Of a stretch of DNA of 5,483 bases, positions 1-5,483 are shown one piece after another. Each line of letters starts with the position of its first letter. The first letter of the stretch is position 1. Under the pieces are notes generated by a model. It was not told where the DNA came from, searched no databases, and saw nothing but the letters and a program-made list of their open reading frames with translations. Source of the DNA: Pseudomonadota bacterium (lineage in GTDB: Bacteria > Pseudomonadota > Gammaproteobacteria > Burkholderiales > SG8-39); NCBI GenBank assembly GCA_021848555.1, contig JAJZUN010000228.1, positions 1 through 5,483 of the forward strand, read 5' to 3'. The translations under genes were made by a program, and so were the position numbers.

Positions 1-1226
1 TGGACTTGATTCTTCGCGCCAGCCGCATCGCCGGTCATCCGGATGCGAACGCGCGGTTCGATATCGGCATCGACGGCGGAAAAATCGCCGCGATCGCCCC
101 GCGGCTCGAGGCAGGCGGCCGCGACATCGACCTCGGCGGCCGCTTGGTGACGCCGCCGTTTTGCGAGACGCATATTCACCTCGACAAGTCCTGCATCCTG
201 GACCGTTGCCACAGCGAAAAGGGCACGCTGGACGAGGCGATCGCCCAAGTGACCGAGCAGAAGAAGGGGTTTAGCGCCGAGGATGTCTATCAGCGCGCGT
301 GCAAGACGCTGGAGAAGGCGATCTCGCATGGCACGATGCACATGCGCACGCATGTCGAAGTCGACCCGGGTATCCGCCTGCGCGGCTTCGACGGGGTGAT
401 GCAGGCGATCGGCGAATACAGCTGGGCGATCGACGTGGAAGTCTGCGTGTTCCCGCAGGAAGGATTGACCAACAATCCGGGCACCGAGGCGCTGATGATC
501 GAGTCCATGAAAAAGGGTGCGCGCGTCGTCGGCGCCGCCCCCTATATCGACACCGACTCGCGCGGGCAGATAGACCGTGTATTCCGCATCGCGCGCGAGT
601 TCGACGCCGATATCGACATGCATCTGGATTTCGGCAGCTCCGCCGACCATCTGGACATCGACTACGTTTTCGAATTGACCGAGCGCTTCGGCTATGGCGG
701 ACGCGTGGCAGTCGGCCATGTGACCAGGCTGCTCTACCTTGCGCCGGCACAGCTCGCAGCGATCACCCAGCGGCTGGCCTCGGCCGGCGTTGCCGTGACC
801 GTCCTGCCTTCGACCGACCTGTATCTGATGGGCCGGGACCAGGGACACGATCCCAGGCGCGGCGTGGTGCGCGCGCACGAGCTGCTGCACCACGGCGTGA
901 ATTGTTCCTTGTCCACCAACAACGTGCTGAACCCCTTTACGCCTTTCGGCGACTGCTCCCTGGTGCGCATGGCGAATCTGTATGCGAACGTCGCGCACGC
1001 GGGGGCGCGCGATTTTGCGAATTGTCTGGACATGGTGACCAAACGGCCGGCGCGGCTGCTGCGCCGCGACGATTACGGCATCGAGGTAGGCAAGTCGGCG
1101 GATCTCGTGGTCCTGGACTGCACATCTTCCGAACAAGCCGTCGCCGAACTCGCAGTACCGCTCTACGGATTCAAGCGCGGGCGGATGAGCTTTGCGCGCC
1201 AAGCGGTCGAACTGTTCCGGCCATGA
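1..1226 (+). CDS. CodA/AtzC-like amidohydrolase with altered active site (first base of start codon outside window)
   Basis: A 408-residue protein of the cytosine deaminase-like branch of the metal-dependent amidohydrolases, expected to be cytoplasmic. The window opens with TGGACTTG, so if the preceding base is A the start is ATG GAC TTG (M-D-L-I-L-R), which fits the family better than the TTG at 6; numbering here uses that ATG. Seen: the beta-1 metal motif THIHLD (H58, H60), FPQEG with Q153 matching the substrate-binding Gln156 of E. coli CodA, MHLDF (H208), GHVT (H240), and a C-terminal YGIEVGKSADLVVLD segment typical of the family's small beta-sandwich. Length is close to CodA (427 aa). 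Oddity: where CodA has HCDE and GHDDV, this protein has HLDF (F211) and STNNV (N307, N308), so the catalytic Glu and metal-binding Asp are absent. Cytosine deamination is therefore doubtful; another amidohydrolase reaction or a non-catalytic role is possible. It overlaps the next gene by 4 bases, implying one operon. Family is sure, substrate unknown. Confidence 0.9.
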   Translation, partial: DLILRASRIAGHPDANARFDIGIDGGKIAAIAPRLEAGGRDIDLGGRLVTPPFCETHIHLDKSCILDRCHSEKGTLDEAIAQVTEQKKGFSAEDVYQRACKTLEKAISHGTMHMRTHVEVDPGIRLRGFDGVMQAIGEYSWAIDVEVCVFPQEGLTNNPGTEALMIESMKKGARVVGAAPYIDTDSRGQIDRVFRIAREFDADIDMHLDFGSSADHLDIDYVFELTERFGYGGRVAVGHVTRLLYLAPAQLAAITQRLASAGVAVTVLPSTDLYLMGRDQGHDPRRGVVRAHELLHHGVNCSLSTNNVLNPFTPFGDCSLVRMANLYANVAHAGARDFANCLDMVTKRPARLLRRDDYGIEVGKSADLVVLDCTSSEQAVAELAVPLYGFKRGRMSFARQAVELFRP

Positions 1227-2422
1227 GCGCCCGGGGAGATATCCTCGGGCGGGACGCGCTCGGCGCCTTCTGCCGCCACACGCACGCCCAGATCGAAGGC
1301 GCGCCCGAGGGGCCGCTGGCGGGCACCACGTTCGGCGTCAAGGATCTCTATCACGTTGCCGGCCGACGCACCGGCTTCGGCAATCCGGTATGGCTGGAGA
1401 CGCACCCGCCGGCCGAGCATACGGCGATCGCGGTGCAGCGGCTGCTCGATGCCGGGGCAAGCATGGTCGGCAAGACGCATACGGATGAACTCGCATACAG
1501 CCTCAACGGCGAAAACAAGCACTACGGGACGCCGGTCAATCCGAACGCGGCCGGCCGCATTCCCGGAGGCTCGTCGAGCGGTTCGGCCGCGGCGGTCGCG
1601 GGCGGACTGGTCGATTTCGCGCTCGGCAGCGACACCGGCGGATCGGTGCGGGTGCCGGCGAGCTATTGCGGCGTCATCGGCATGCGCGTCAGCCACGGTG
1701 CGATCCCGCTGGAGGGCGCGATAGCGTTCGCGCCGAGCTATGACACGGCGGGATGGTTCGCGCGCGACGCGGCACTGTTCGAGCGTGTCGGCCGGGTGCT
1801 GCTCGGAGACTATGCGCCGGCCCAAAAGCCGGGCCGGCTGCTCGTTGCGGACGACGCCTTCGCCAGAGTCGGCGATGTCGTTACCGCCGCTCTTTGCGCG
1901 GCAGTCGGACGCGTGAGCGCGTTGCTGGGCCCGGCCGAGTCCGTGAACATAAGTGTGTCAGGCCTTGAATCCTGGATGAACGATTTCCGCATCATTCAGG
2001 CTTTTGAAATCTGGAACACGCACTGCGCCTGGGTACGCAGCCTGCAGGTGGAGCTCGGCGCGGGCATCAAGGAGCGCTTGGCGTGGGCGTCGACCATCAC
2101 CGCGGCCGATGCGCAAACGGCAAGCGTGCGACGCGACGCGACCGCGCGGAGAATGGACGAATTGCTTGCGGACGATGCGGTACTCGCACTGCCGACCACG
2201 CCGGGGATTGCGCCGCTGATCGGCACGCCGCTCAAGGATCTGGAGCATTGGCGCAACCGCTGCCTTGGGCTGTTATGCATTGCCGGACATGCCGGCCTGC
2301 CTCAGATCAGCCTGCCGCTCACAACCTTGGGCGGCTGCCCCTTAGGACTGTCGCTCATTGCCGCGCGCGGCCGCGACACGATGCTGCTCGATCTCGCCAA
2401 GCAACTTGGAATCGGCCGGTAG
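1223..2422 (+). CDS. AMI1-like amidase (amidase signature family)
   Basis: A 399-residue serine amidase expected to hydrolyse a carboxamide to acid plus ammonia in the cytoplasm. The Ser-cisSer-Lys triad is visible: K40 in FGVKD, S117 in PGGSSSGS and S141 in DTGGSVRVPASYCG. The spacings (77 and 24 residues) match those I recall for Arabidopsis AMI1, indole-3-acetamide hydrolase (K36, S113, S137). Stretches such as GFGNPVWL, AYSLNGEN, HYGTPVNP and DTAGWFARD also resemble AMI1 closely. It is shorter than bacterial IaaH, AtzE or GatA (about 450-490 aa) but matches the compact AMI1 class (about 425 aa). The ATG at 1223 overlaps the upstream TGA as ATGA; no strong Shine-Dalgarno precedes it, so translation is probably coupled to the upstream gene. 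The reading frame is open far upstream, from 299, but that part is only a shadow of the first gene; homology begins just after 1223. The real substrate is unknown: AMI1-like resemblance does not prove auxin synthesis, and the neighbours suggest a catabolic amide. Confidence 0.93.
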   Translation: MSARGDILGRDALGAFCRHTHAQIEGAPEGPLAGTTFGVKDLYHVAGRRTGFGNPVWLETHPPAEHTAIAVQRLLDAGASMVGKTHTDELAYSLNGENKHYGTPVNPNAAGRIPGGSSSGSAAAVAGGLVDFALGSDTGGSVRVPASYCGVIGMRVSHGAIPLEGAIAFAPSYDTAGWFARDAALFERVGRVLLGDYAPAQKPGRLLVADDAFARVGDVVTAALCAAVGRVSALLGPAESVNISVSGLESWMNDFRIIQAFEIWNTHCAWVRSLQVELGAGIKERLAWASTITAADAQTASVRRDATARRMDELLADDAVLALPTTPGIAPLIGTPLKDLEHWRNRCLGLLCIAGHAGLPQISLPLTTLGGCPLGLSLIAARGRDTMLLDLAKQLGIGR

Positions 2423-2476
2423 ACGGCGGGCAGCGGCGGTTTGTTTTCTCCCAGCGGGAGTGAAAATTGAGTATCT

Positions 2477-2482
2477 GGAGGA
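2477..2482 (+). promoter_or_regulatory. Strong Shine-Dalgarno fixing the start of the AtzH-like gene
   Basis: GGAGGA lies 5 bases before ATG 2488 and is close to the ideal anti-16S match. It decides between this ATG and an in-frame TTG at 2467, which also has a GGGAG (2456-2460) 6 bases upstream. The ATG is preferred because the family normally begins a few residues before the first helix (here [10 protein letters not shown]), and because using the TTG would place this strong ribosome site inside the coding region. Confidence 0.75.
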
Positions 2483-2487
2483 AGCGC

Positions 2488-2874
2488 ATGCCGGAAATCA
2501 ATATTCCAAGCGTCGTCGCCGAGCTGAGGCAAGCATTCGGGCGTTACGAGCAGGCGCTCGTGAGCAATGATGTGAGCGTTCTGGACGAATTGTTCTGGAA
2601 CAGTCCGCACACCTTGCGTTACGGTGCTACCGAGAATCTGTACGGCTTTGATGAAATCGCCGCCTTCCGTAATGTGCGGTCGACACTGGGGCTGCAACGA
2701 CGCTTGCTGAAAACCGTGATTACGACCTATGGCCGTGATTTCGCCACGGCCAACGCGGAATTTCAGCGCGATAACTCTGCGCACACCGGCCGCCAGAGTC
2801 AGACTTGGGTGCGCACCGAAGCCGGCTGGCGCATCGTCGCGGCACACATCAGCTTGCTCAAGGGTCCGGGGTAG
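2488..2874 (+). CDS. AtzH-like / HpxZ family protein (DUF3225, NTF2-like fold)
   Basis: A 128-residue cytoplasmic protein recognised as the AtzH-like (HpxZ, DUF3225) family. Visible hallmarks are an N-terminal helix with [19 protein letters not shown] (about residues 19-37), [20 protein letters not shown] (41-60), [14 protein letters not shown] (79-92) and the C-terminal strand pair [19 protein letters not shown] (102-120), which is the most conserved part of the family. Length is the usual one, so it looks complete. Known members sit in cyanuric acid degradation (AtzH, as I recall acting on 1,3-dicarboxyurea) and oxalurate use (HpxZ), usually beside an AtzE/HpxY-type amidase and a small AtzG/HpxX subunit. 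Here the companion amidase is the shorter AMI1 type and no AtzG-like gene is visible. It follows the amidase by 65 bases and is probably co-transcribed with it. Codon choice seems richer in A/T-ending codons than in the neighbours, a visual impression only. Whether it is an enzyme or an accessory protein here is open. Confidence 0.88.
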   Translation: MPEINIPSVVAELRQAFGRYEQALVSNDVSVLDELFWNSPHTLRYGATENLYGFDEIAAFRNVRSTLGLQRRLLKTVITTYGRDFATANAEFQRDNSAHTGRQSQTWVRTEAGWRIVAAHISLLKGPG

Positions 2875-3192
2875 CGGGTCTCGCGCGTAGCGTTCAGCAT
2901 CGAGTTCAGAGCGGCGCGGGAGCCGGAGAGATTGCCGCAACGTATCCGCCGCAGGGCTCTGCATTCAACGTCCGCTTAGGGTGCATCGAGTCAAGGATCG
3001 CACCAAGTCGATGCACAGCGCCGCAATGCAGTCGGCTCTCACGCCTGCTGTTGGCGGGTGTGGCACGGCGCTTGCTTTGTTCTTTCCTCGTGAAATCAAA
3101 AACACAATGAGCGATCCATCGGTACGAGCACCTGTGTTCCGGCAATCCGCATCCGGGTTCGTCCCACGCCCCACTTAGCCACGGAGATTCTT
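2875..3192 (+). other. Intergenic region between catabolic genes and ABC importer genes
   Basis: These 318 bases hold no open frame with recognisable protein features on either strand. Seen: a perfect 9-bp inverted repeat at 2981-3016, a direct repeat GCATCGAGT at 2897-2905 and 2983-2991, and an A/T-richer patch at about 3072-3108. The patch contains TTGCTT (3072), TTGTTC (3077) and CACAAT (3103), but no pair has both good hexamers and 16-18 base spacing, so a sigma-70 promoter is only a weak suggestion. No stem-loop followed by a T run is seen after the AtzH-like gene. A clear Shine-Dalgarno, GGAGA at 3183-3187, belongs to the solute-binding protein gene at 3193. The size of the gap suggests the importer has its own promoter. 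Confidence 0.6.
2981..3016 (+). repeat. Perfect 9-bp inverted repeat, possible operator or hairpin
   Basis: GTGCATCGA at 2981-2989 is exactly matched by its reverse complement TCGATGCAC at 3008-3016, with an 18-base spacer. The core GCATCGAGT of the left arm also occurs as a direct copy at 2897-2905. Arm centres are 27 bases apart, not a whole number of helical turns from the usual 10.5 count, so a simple dimer operator is not certain; a transcript hairpin is the alternative. It lies about 180 bases before the solute-binding protein start, upstream of the AT-richer patch. Confidence 0.45.
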
Positions 3193-4797
3193 ATGTACTG
3201 TTCGTTCCTATTGAAACGCGCCACGCTCGCGCTCGCGTCAGCGCTGCTGCTGGCCGCGCTGCCGGCCGGCGCACAAACCACGCTGCGCATCGGCATGACC
3301 GCAGCCGACATTCCCGCGACCACCAGCCAGCCAGACAGCGGCTTCGAAGGCAATCGTTTCACCGGGCTCACGCTGTTCGATGCGCTCACCATGTGGGACC
3401 TCTCTTCGGCCGACAAGCCCAGCGTGGTCATCCCCGGTCTTGCCGAGAGCTGGACGGTGGACGCCAAAGACAAGACCAAGTGGGTGTTCAAGCTGCGCAA
3501 AGGCGTGAAGTTCCACGACGGCACCGCCTTCAACGCCGATGCGGCGATCTTCAACTTCGAGAAAGTGCTCGACAAGTCGAAGCCGCAGTACGACGTGCGC
3601 CTGGTCGCGCAAACGCTGCCGCGCATGCCGACCTTGAAGGGCGCGACCAAGATCGACGATTACACCATCGCCATCGAGACCAGCGAGCCGGATGCGTTCC
3701 TGCCGATCAACCTCACCAACTTGTTCATCGCCAGCCCCGCGGCCTGGGCGAAGGCCAGGAGCTGGACCGAGTTCGCCAAAGCACCCGTAGGCAGCGGCCC
3801 GTGGAAGTTCGTGCGCCTGGTGCCGCGCGAGCGGCTTGAACTTGAGAAGAACGCCGGCTACTGGAACAAAAACCGCGTGCCGAAGACCGACCGCATGGTG
3901 CTGATGCCCATGCCCGAGCCGAACACGCGCGTCGCCGCGCTGCTCTCGGGCCAAGTGGACTGGATCGAGGCCCCGCCGGCCGACGCCATTCCGCAGCTGC
4001 GCTCCAAGGGTTTTCAGATCACGTCGAATGCTTACCCGCACACCTGGCCGTGGCAGCTCGACGTCGCGCCTGGCTCGCCGCTTGCCGACAAGCGCGTGCG
4101 CCAGGCGCTGCAGCTAGGCGTCGACCGCGAAGGCCTGCGCCGCCTGCTCGGATTCAACGCCGTCCCCGCCAAAGGCGCGGTGTTCGAGGACCATCCCTGG
4201 TTCGGCAAGCCGAAGTTCGAAGTGAAATACGATCCGGTCACGGCCAGGAAACTGCTCGCCGATGCCGGCTACGGACCCGGCAAGCCGCTGAGGTTCAAGG
4301 TGCAGATCTCCGCTTCAGGCTCCGGCCAGATGCAGCCGATCGCGATGAACGAGTACATCCAGCAGCAGCTGAAGGAGCTCGGCGTCGAAGTCGAGTTCGA
4401 CGTGATCGTGTGGGAGACGCTGTTTAACAACTGGCGCCTGGGCGCGAAGGACCCGGCCGCCCGCGGCGCGCACGCGATCAATGTGTCCTTCTCCTGGCAG
4501 GATCCGTTCTTCGGCTTCGCGCGTTTCTACGACAGTCGCATGGTCGCACCGCGCTCGGTCAACTGGGGCTGGATCCAGGATCCGGAAATGGACAAGCTGG
4601 TAGCCAAGGCGCGTGGCTCGTTCGACGCCAAAGCGCGCGACATCGCCCTGTCGAAACTGCACGAGCGCGCCGTCGAAGAGTCGTACTTCCTGTTCTGGGT
4701 GCACGACGTCGGACCGCGCGCGCTGTCGCCCAAGGTGAAGGGCTTCGTGCAGGCGAAAAACTGGTTCCAGGATTTCTCCACGGTTTCGATGCTATAG
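3193..4797 (+). CDS. ABC importer periplasmic solute-binding protein, family 5 (Dpp/Opp/nickel type)
   Basis: A 534-residue periplasmic binding protein that captures a small solute, often a peptide, and delivers it to the membrane permeases. Seen: a Sec signal peptide with KR at 8-9, a hydrophobic core of about 12-24 and a likely signal peptidase I site after AGA (residue 27); no lipobox. The mature part shows SBP_bac_5 hallmarks: LAESW (83-87), WVFKLRKGVKFHDGTAF (97-113), FNFEKV (120-125), PVGSGPWKF (198-206), KNAGYWNK (219-226) and KRVRQALQLGVDRE (300-313). Length is typical for the family. ATG 3193 is preceded by GGAGA with a 5-base spacing and starts directly before the signal peptide. 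The family includes binders of peptides, glutathione, nickel chelates, opines and sugars, so the ligand cannot be named; the enzyme cluster just upstream suggests an amide- or ureide-containing compound. A permease gene follows after 59 bases with a stem-loop in between. Confidence 0.95.
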   Translation: MYCSFLLKRATLALASALLLAALPAGAQTTLRIGMTAADIPATTSQPDSGFEGNRFTGLTLFDALTMWDLSSADKPSVVIPGLAESWTVDAKDKTKWVFKLRKGVKFHDGTAFNADAAIFNFEKVLDKSKPQYDVRLVAQTLPRMPTLKGATKIDDYTIAIETSEPDAFLPINLTNLFIASPAAWAKARSWTEFAKAPVGSGPWKFVRLVPRERLELEKNAGYWNKNRVPKTDRMVLMPMPEPNTRVAALLSGQVDWIEAPPADAIPQLRSKGFQITSNAYPHTWPWQLDVAPGSPLADKRVRQALQLGVDREGLRRLLGFNAVPAKGAVFEDHPWFGKPKFEVKYDPVTARKLLADAGYGPGKPLRFKVQISASGSGQMQPIAMNEYIQQQLKELGVEVEFDVIVWETLFNNWRLGAKDPAARGAHAINVSFSWQDPFFGFARFYDSRMVAPRSVNWGWIQDPEMDKLVAKARGSFDAKARDIALSKLHERAVEESYFLFWVHDVGPRALSPKVKGFVQAKNWFQDFSTVSML

Positions 4798-4812
4798 ACG
4801 GGACTGGCGCAA

Positions 4813-4839
4813 CCGCCCGCAGCCTGAGTCTGCGGGCGG
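4813..4839 (+). promoter_or_regulatory. Strong intercistronic stem-loop between binding protein and permease genes
   Basis: CCGCCCGCAG (4813-4822) and CTGCGGGCGG (4830-4839) form a perfect 10-bp, almost all G/C stem around the 7-base loop CCTGAGT. It begins 15 bases after the binding protein stop and ends 17 bases before the permease ATG. The bases after the stem (CTTGGTCCTG) lack a U run, so it is not a classic intrinsic terminator. In ABC importer operons such hairpins commonly protect the binding-protein mRNA from 3' exonucleases, or stop part of the transcription, so that the binding protein is made in excess over the membrane parts. That role is inferred here. Confidence 0.75.
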
Positions 4840-4856
4840 CTTGGTCCTGATACAGA

Positions 4857-5483
4857 ATGTTCTTCTATCTGCTCAAACGGCTCGCCCTGGTCATTCCGAT
4901 CGCGCTATCGGTGACCGTCGTCTGCTTCTCGCTGGTCTACATCGCGCCCGGCGACCCGCTGTCGGCGATCCTGCCCTCCGACGCTTCGATCGAACTGATC
5001 GACAAGCTGAAAAAAGACTACGGCCTGGACAAGCCGATCCCGGTGCAGTACGCGATCTGGCTGGGCCGCGCGGTGCAGGGCGATCTCGGCACCTCGATCG
5101 CCACCGGCCGCCCGGTCAACGCCGAGCTCGGCCGCGCCATTTTCAACACGCTGATCCTGGCTCTGTTCGGCTCGCTCATCGGCTTCTCCCTCGGCCTCGC
5201 CTTCGGTACCGTCGCCGGCTATCGACAGGGCACCTGGATCGACAAGGGCGTCACCGCGCTCGCGGTGGCGGGCGTGTCGGTGCCGCACTACTGGCTCGGC
5301 ATGGTGCTGGTGATCGTCTTCTCCGTGTACTTCAATTTGCTCCCGGTCATGGGCGCCGGCCCCGGCGGCGACTGGGTGTGGGACGCAGAGCACCTGAAGT
5401 ACGTGGTGTTGCCGGCGATCACCATCTCGGTGATTCCGACGGCGATCGTCACGCGTACGGTGCGCGCGCTGGTGGCCGACATC
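4857..5483 (+). CDS. ABC importer permease, DppB/OppB/GsiC type (3' end cut by window)
   Basis: The first 209 codons of an inner-membrane permease, open to the last base of the window; family members are about 305-340 residues, so roughly two thirds is present. Seen: the classic N-terminus MFFYLLKR, membrane segment 1 (about 9-30), APGDP (30-34), the periplasmic linker with YGLDKPIPVQYAIWL (55-69) and GDLGTSIATGRPV (75-87), then membrane segments at about 97-120, 131-160 and 182-200, and SVPHYWLGMVL (141-151). The cytoplasmic EAA loop that docks the ATPase should begin just after the window end. ATG 4857 is the earliest possible start, because an in-frame TGA lies at 4848-4850; homology starts at once. 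No good Shine-Dalgarno is visible, which fits low expression relative to the binding protein. It should pair with a DppC-like permease and DppD/DppF-like ATPases encoded downstream. Confidence 0.94.
   Translation, partial: MFFYLLKRLALVIPIALSVTVVCFSLVYIAPGDPLSAILPSDASIELIDKLKKDYGLDKPIPVQYAIWLGRAVQGDLGTSIATGRPVNAELGRAIFNTLILALFGSLIGFSLGLAFGTVAGYRQGTWIDKGVTALAVAGVSVPHYWLGMVLVIVFSVYFNLLPVMGAGPGGDWVWDAEHLKYVVLPAITISVIPTAIVTRTVRALVADI

Noticed and set aside
299..1222. Long open frame upstream of the amidase start, in the +1 frame relative to the first gene, giving an apparent 707-residue protein
   Set aside because: The translated part before 1223 is Arg/Ala-rich with no family features and lies fully inside the first gene. 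Amidase homology begins only after the ATG at 1223. It is a high-GC shadow.
2415..2447. GC-rich end of the amidase gene followed by TTTGTTTT, as a possible intrinsic terminator
   Set aside because: Only a 4-bp stem (GCCG with CGGC) can be formed, the G-rich strand is mostly unpaired, and the next gene follows within 65 bases on the same strand.
2448..2460. Small hairpin CTCCC-AGC-GGGAG just before the AtzH-like gene, flanked by TTTT and AAAA
   Set aside because: A 5-bp stem with a 3-base loop is common by chance in GC-rich DNA. It could tune translation of the next gene but nothing supports this beyond its position.
2302..2964. 220-residue minus-strand open frame spanning the end of the amidase, the AtzH-like gene and part of the intergenic region
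   Set aside because: It runs antisense to two well-supported genes and shows no recognisable domain.
3042..3085. CGCC/GGCG stem followed by a T-rich stretch, as a terminator for the catabolic operon
   Set aside because: The stem has only 4 pairs with a 7-base loop, and about 15 unpaired G-rich bases separate it from an interrupted T-rich stretch.
3108..3178. Short open frame of 23 codons ending 15 bases before the binding protein start, as a possible leader peptide
   Set aside because: No Shine-Dalgarno, no run of regulatory codons and no terminator or antiterminator structure between it and the gene.
3238..4041. 267-residue open frame on the minus strand inside the binding protein gene
   Set aside because: Composition is Arg/Gly/Val-rich without motifs or a ribosome site, and the plus strand carries a clear family-5 binding protein over the same bases.
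4905..5393. 162-residue open frame on the minus strand inside the permease gene
   Set aside because: His/Arg/Asp-rich low-complexity translation typical of the antisense of a GC-rich membrane protein gene; the plus strand shows a clear permease.

Overview
The window looks like chromosomal DNA of a GC-rich Gram-negative bacterium, most likely a betaproteobacterium of the Burkholderiales type. This rests on the strong G/C preference at third codon positions, tightly packed genes, an exported solute-binding protein with a Sec-type signal peptide, and the families present. The taxonomic call is inference. No RNA genes, insertion sequences, CRISPR arrays or phage genes were seen. All five genes are on the + strand.

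Left part (1-2874): a compact catabolic cluster. The first gene encodes a cytosine-deaminase (CodA/AtzC)-like amidohydrolase whose ATG start appears to begin one base before the window. It overlaps by ATGA the start of a short amidase-signature enzyme that strongly resembles plant AMI1 (indole-3-acetamide hydrolase). After 65 bases comes a small NTF2-like protein of the AtzH/HpxZ family, known from s-triazine and oxalurate degradation clusters. Together they suggest stepwise hydrolysis of a cyclic or ureido/amide nitrogen compound, but the substrate cannot be read from the sequence.

Middle (2875-3192): 318 bases without a convincing gene. It carries a perfect 9-bp inverted repeat, a related direct repeat and a small AT-richer patch that may hold a promoter. 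It probably separates two transcription units.

Right part (3193-5483): the start of a peptide/nickel-type (Dpp/Opp/Gsi) ABC importer operon: a periplasmic family-5 solute-binding protein, a strong 10-bp stem-loop in the 59-base gap, then a DppB/GsiC-type permease cut by the window end. The second permease and the ATPases would be expected downstream. The simplest reading is that the importer brings in the compound, or a relative of it, that the left-hand enzymes degrade.

The most notable observation is that the CodA-like protein keeps the four metal-site histidines and the pyrimidine-binding Gln of the family. By eye alignment it has Phe in place of the catalytic Glu and Thr-Asn-Asn in place of the conserved His-Asp-Asp that holds the metal-binding Asp. 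It is either a subfamily with different chemistry or a non-catalytic partner.
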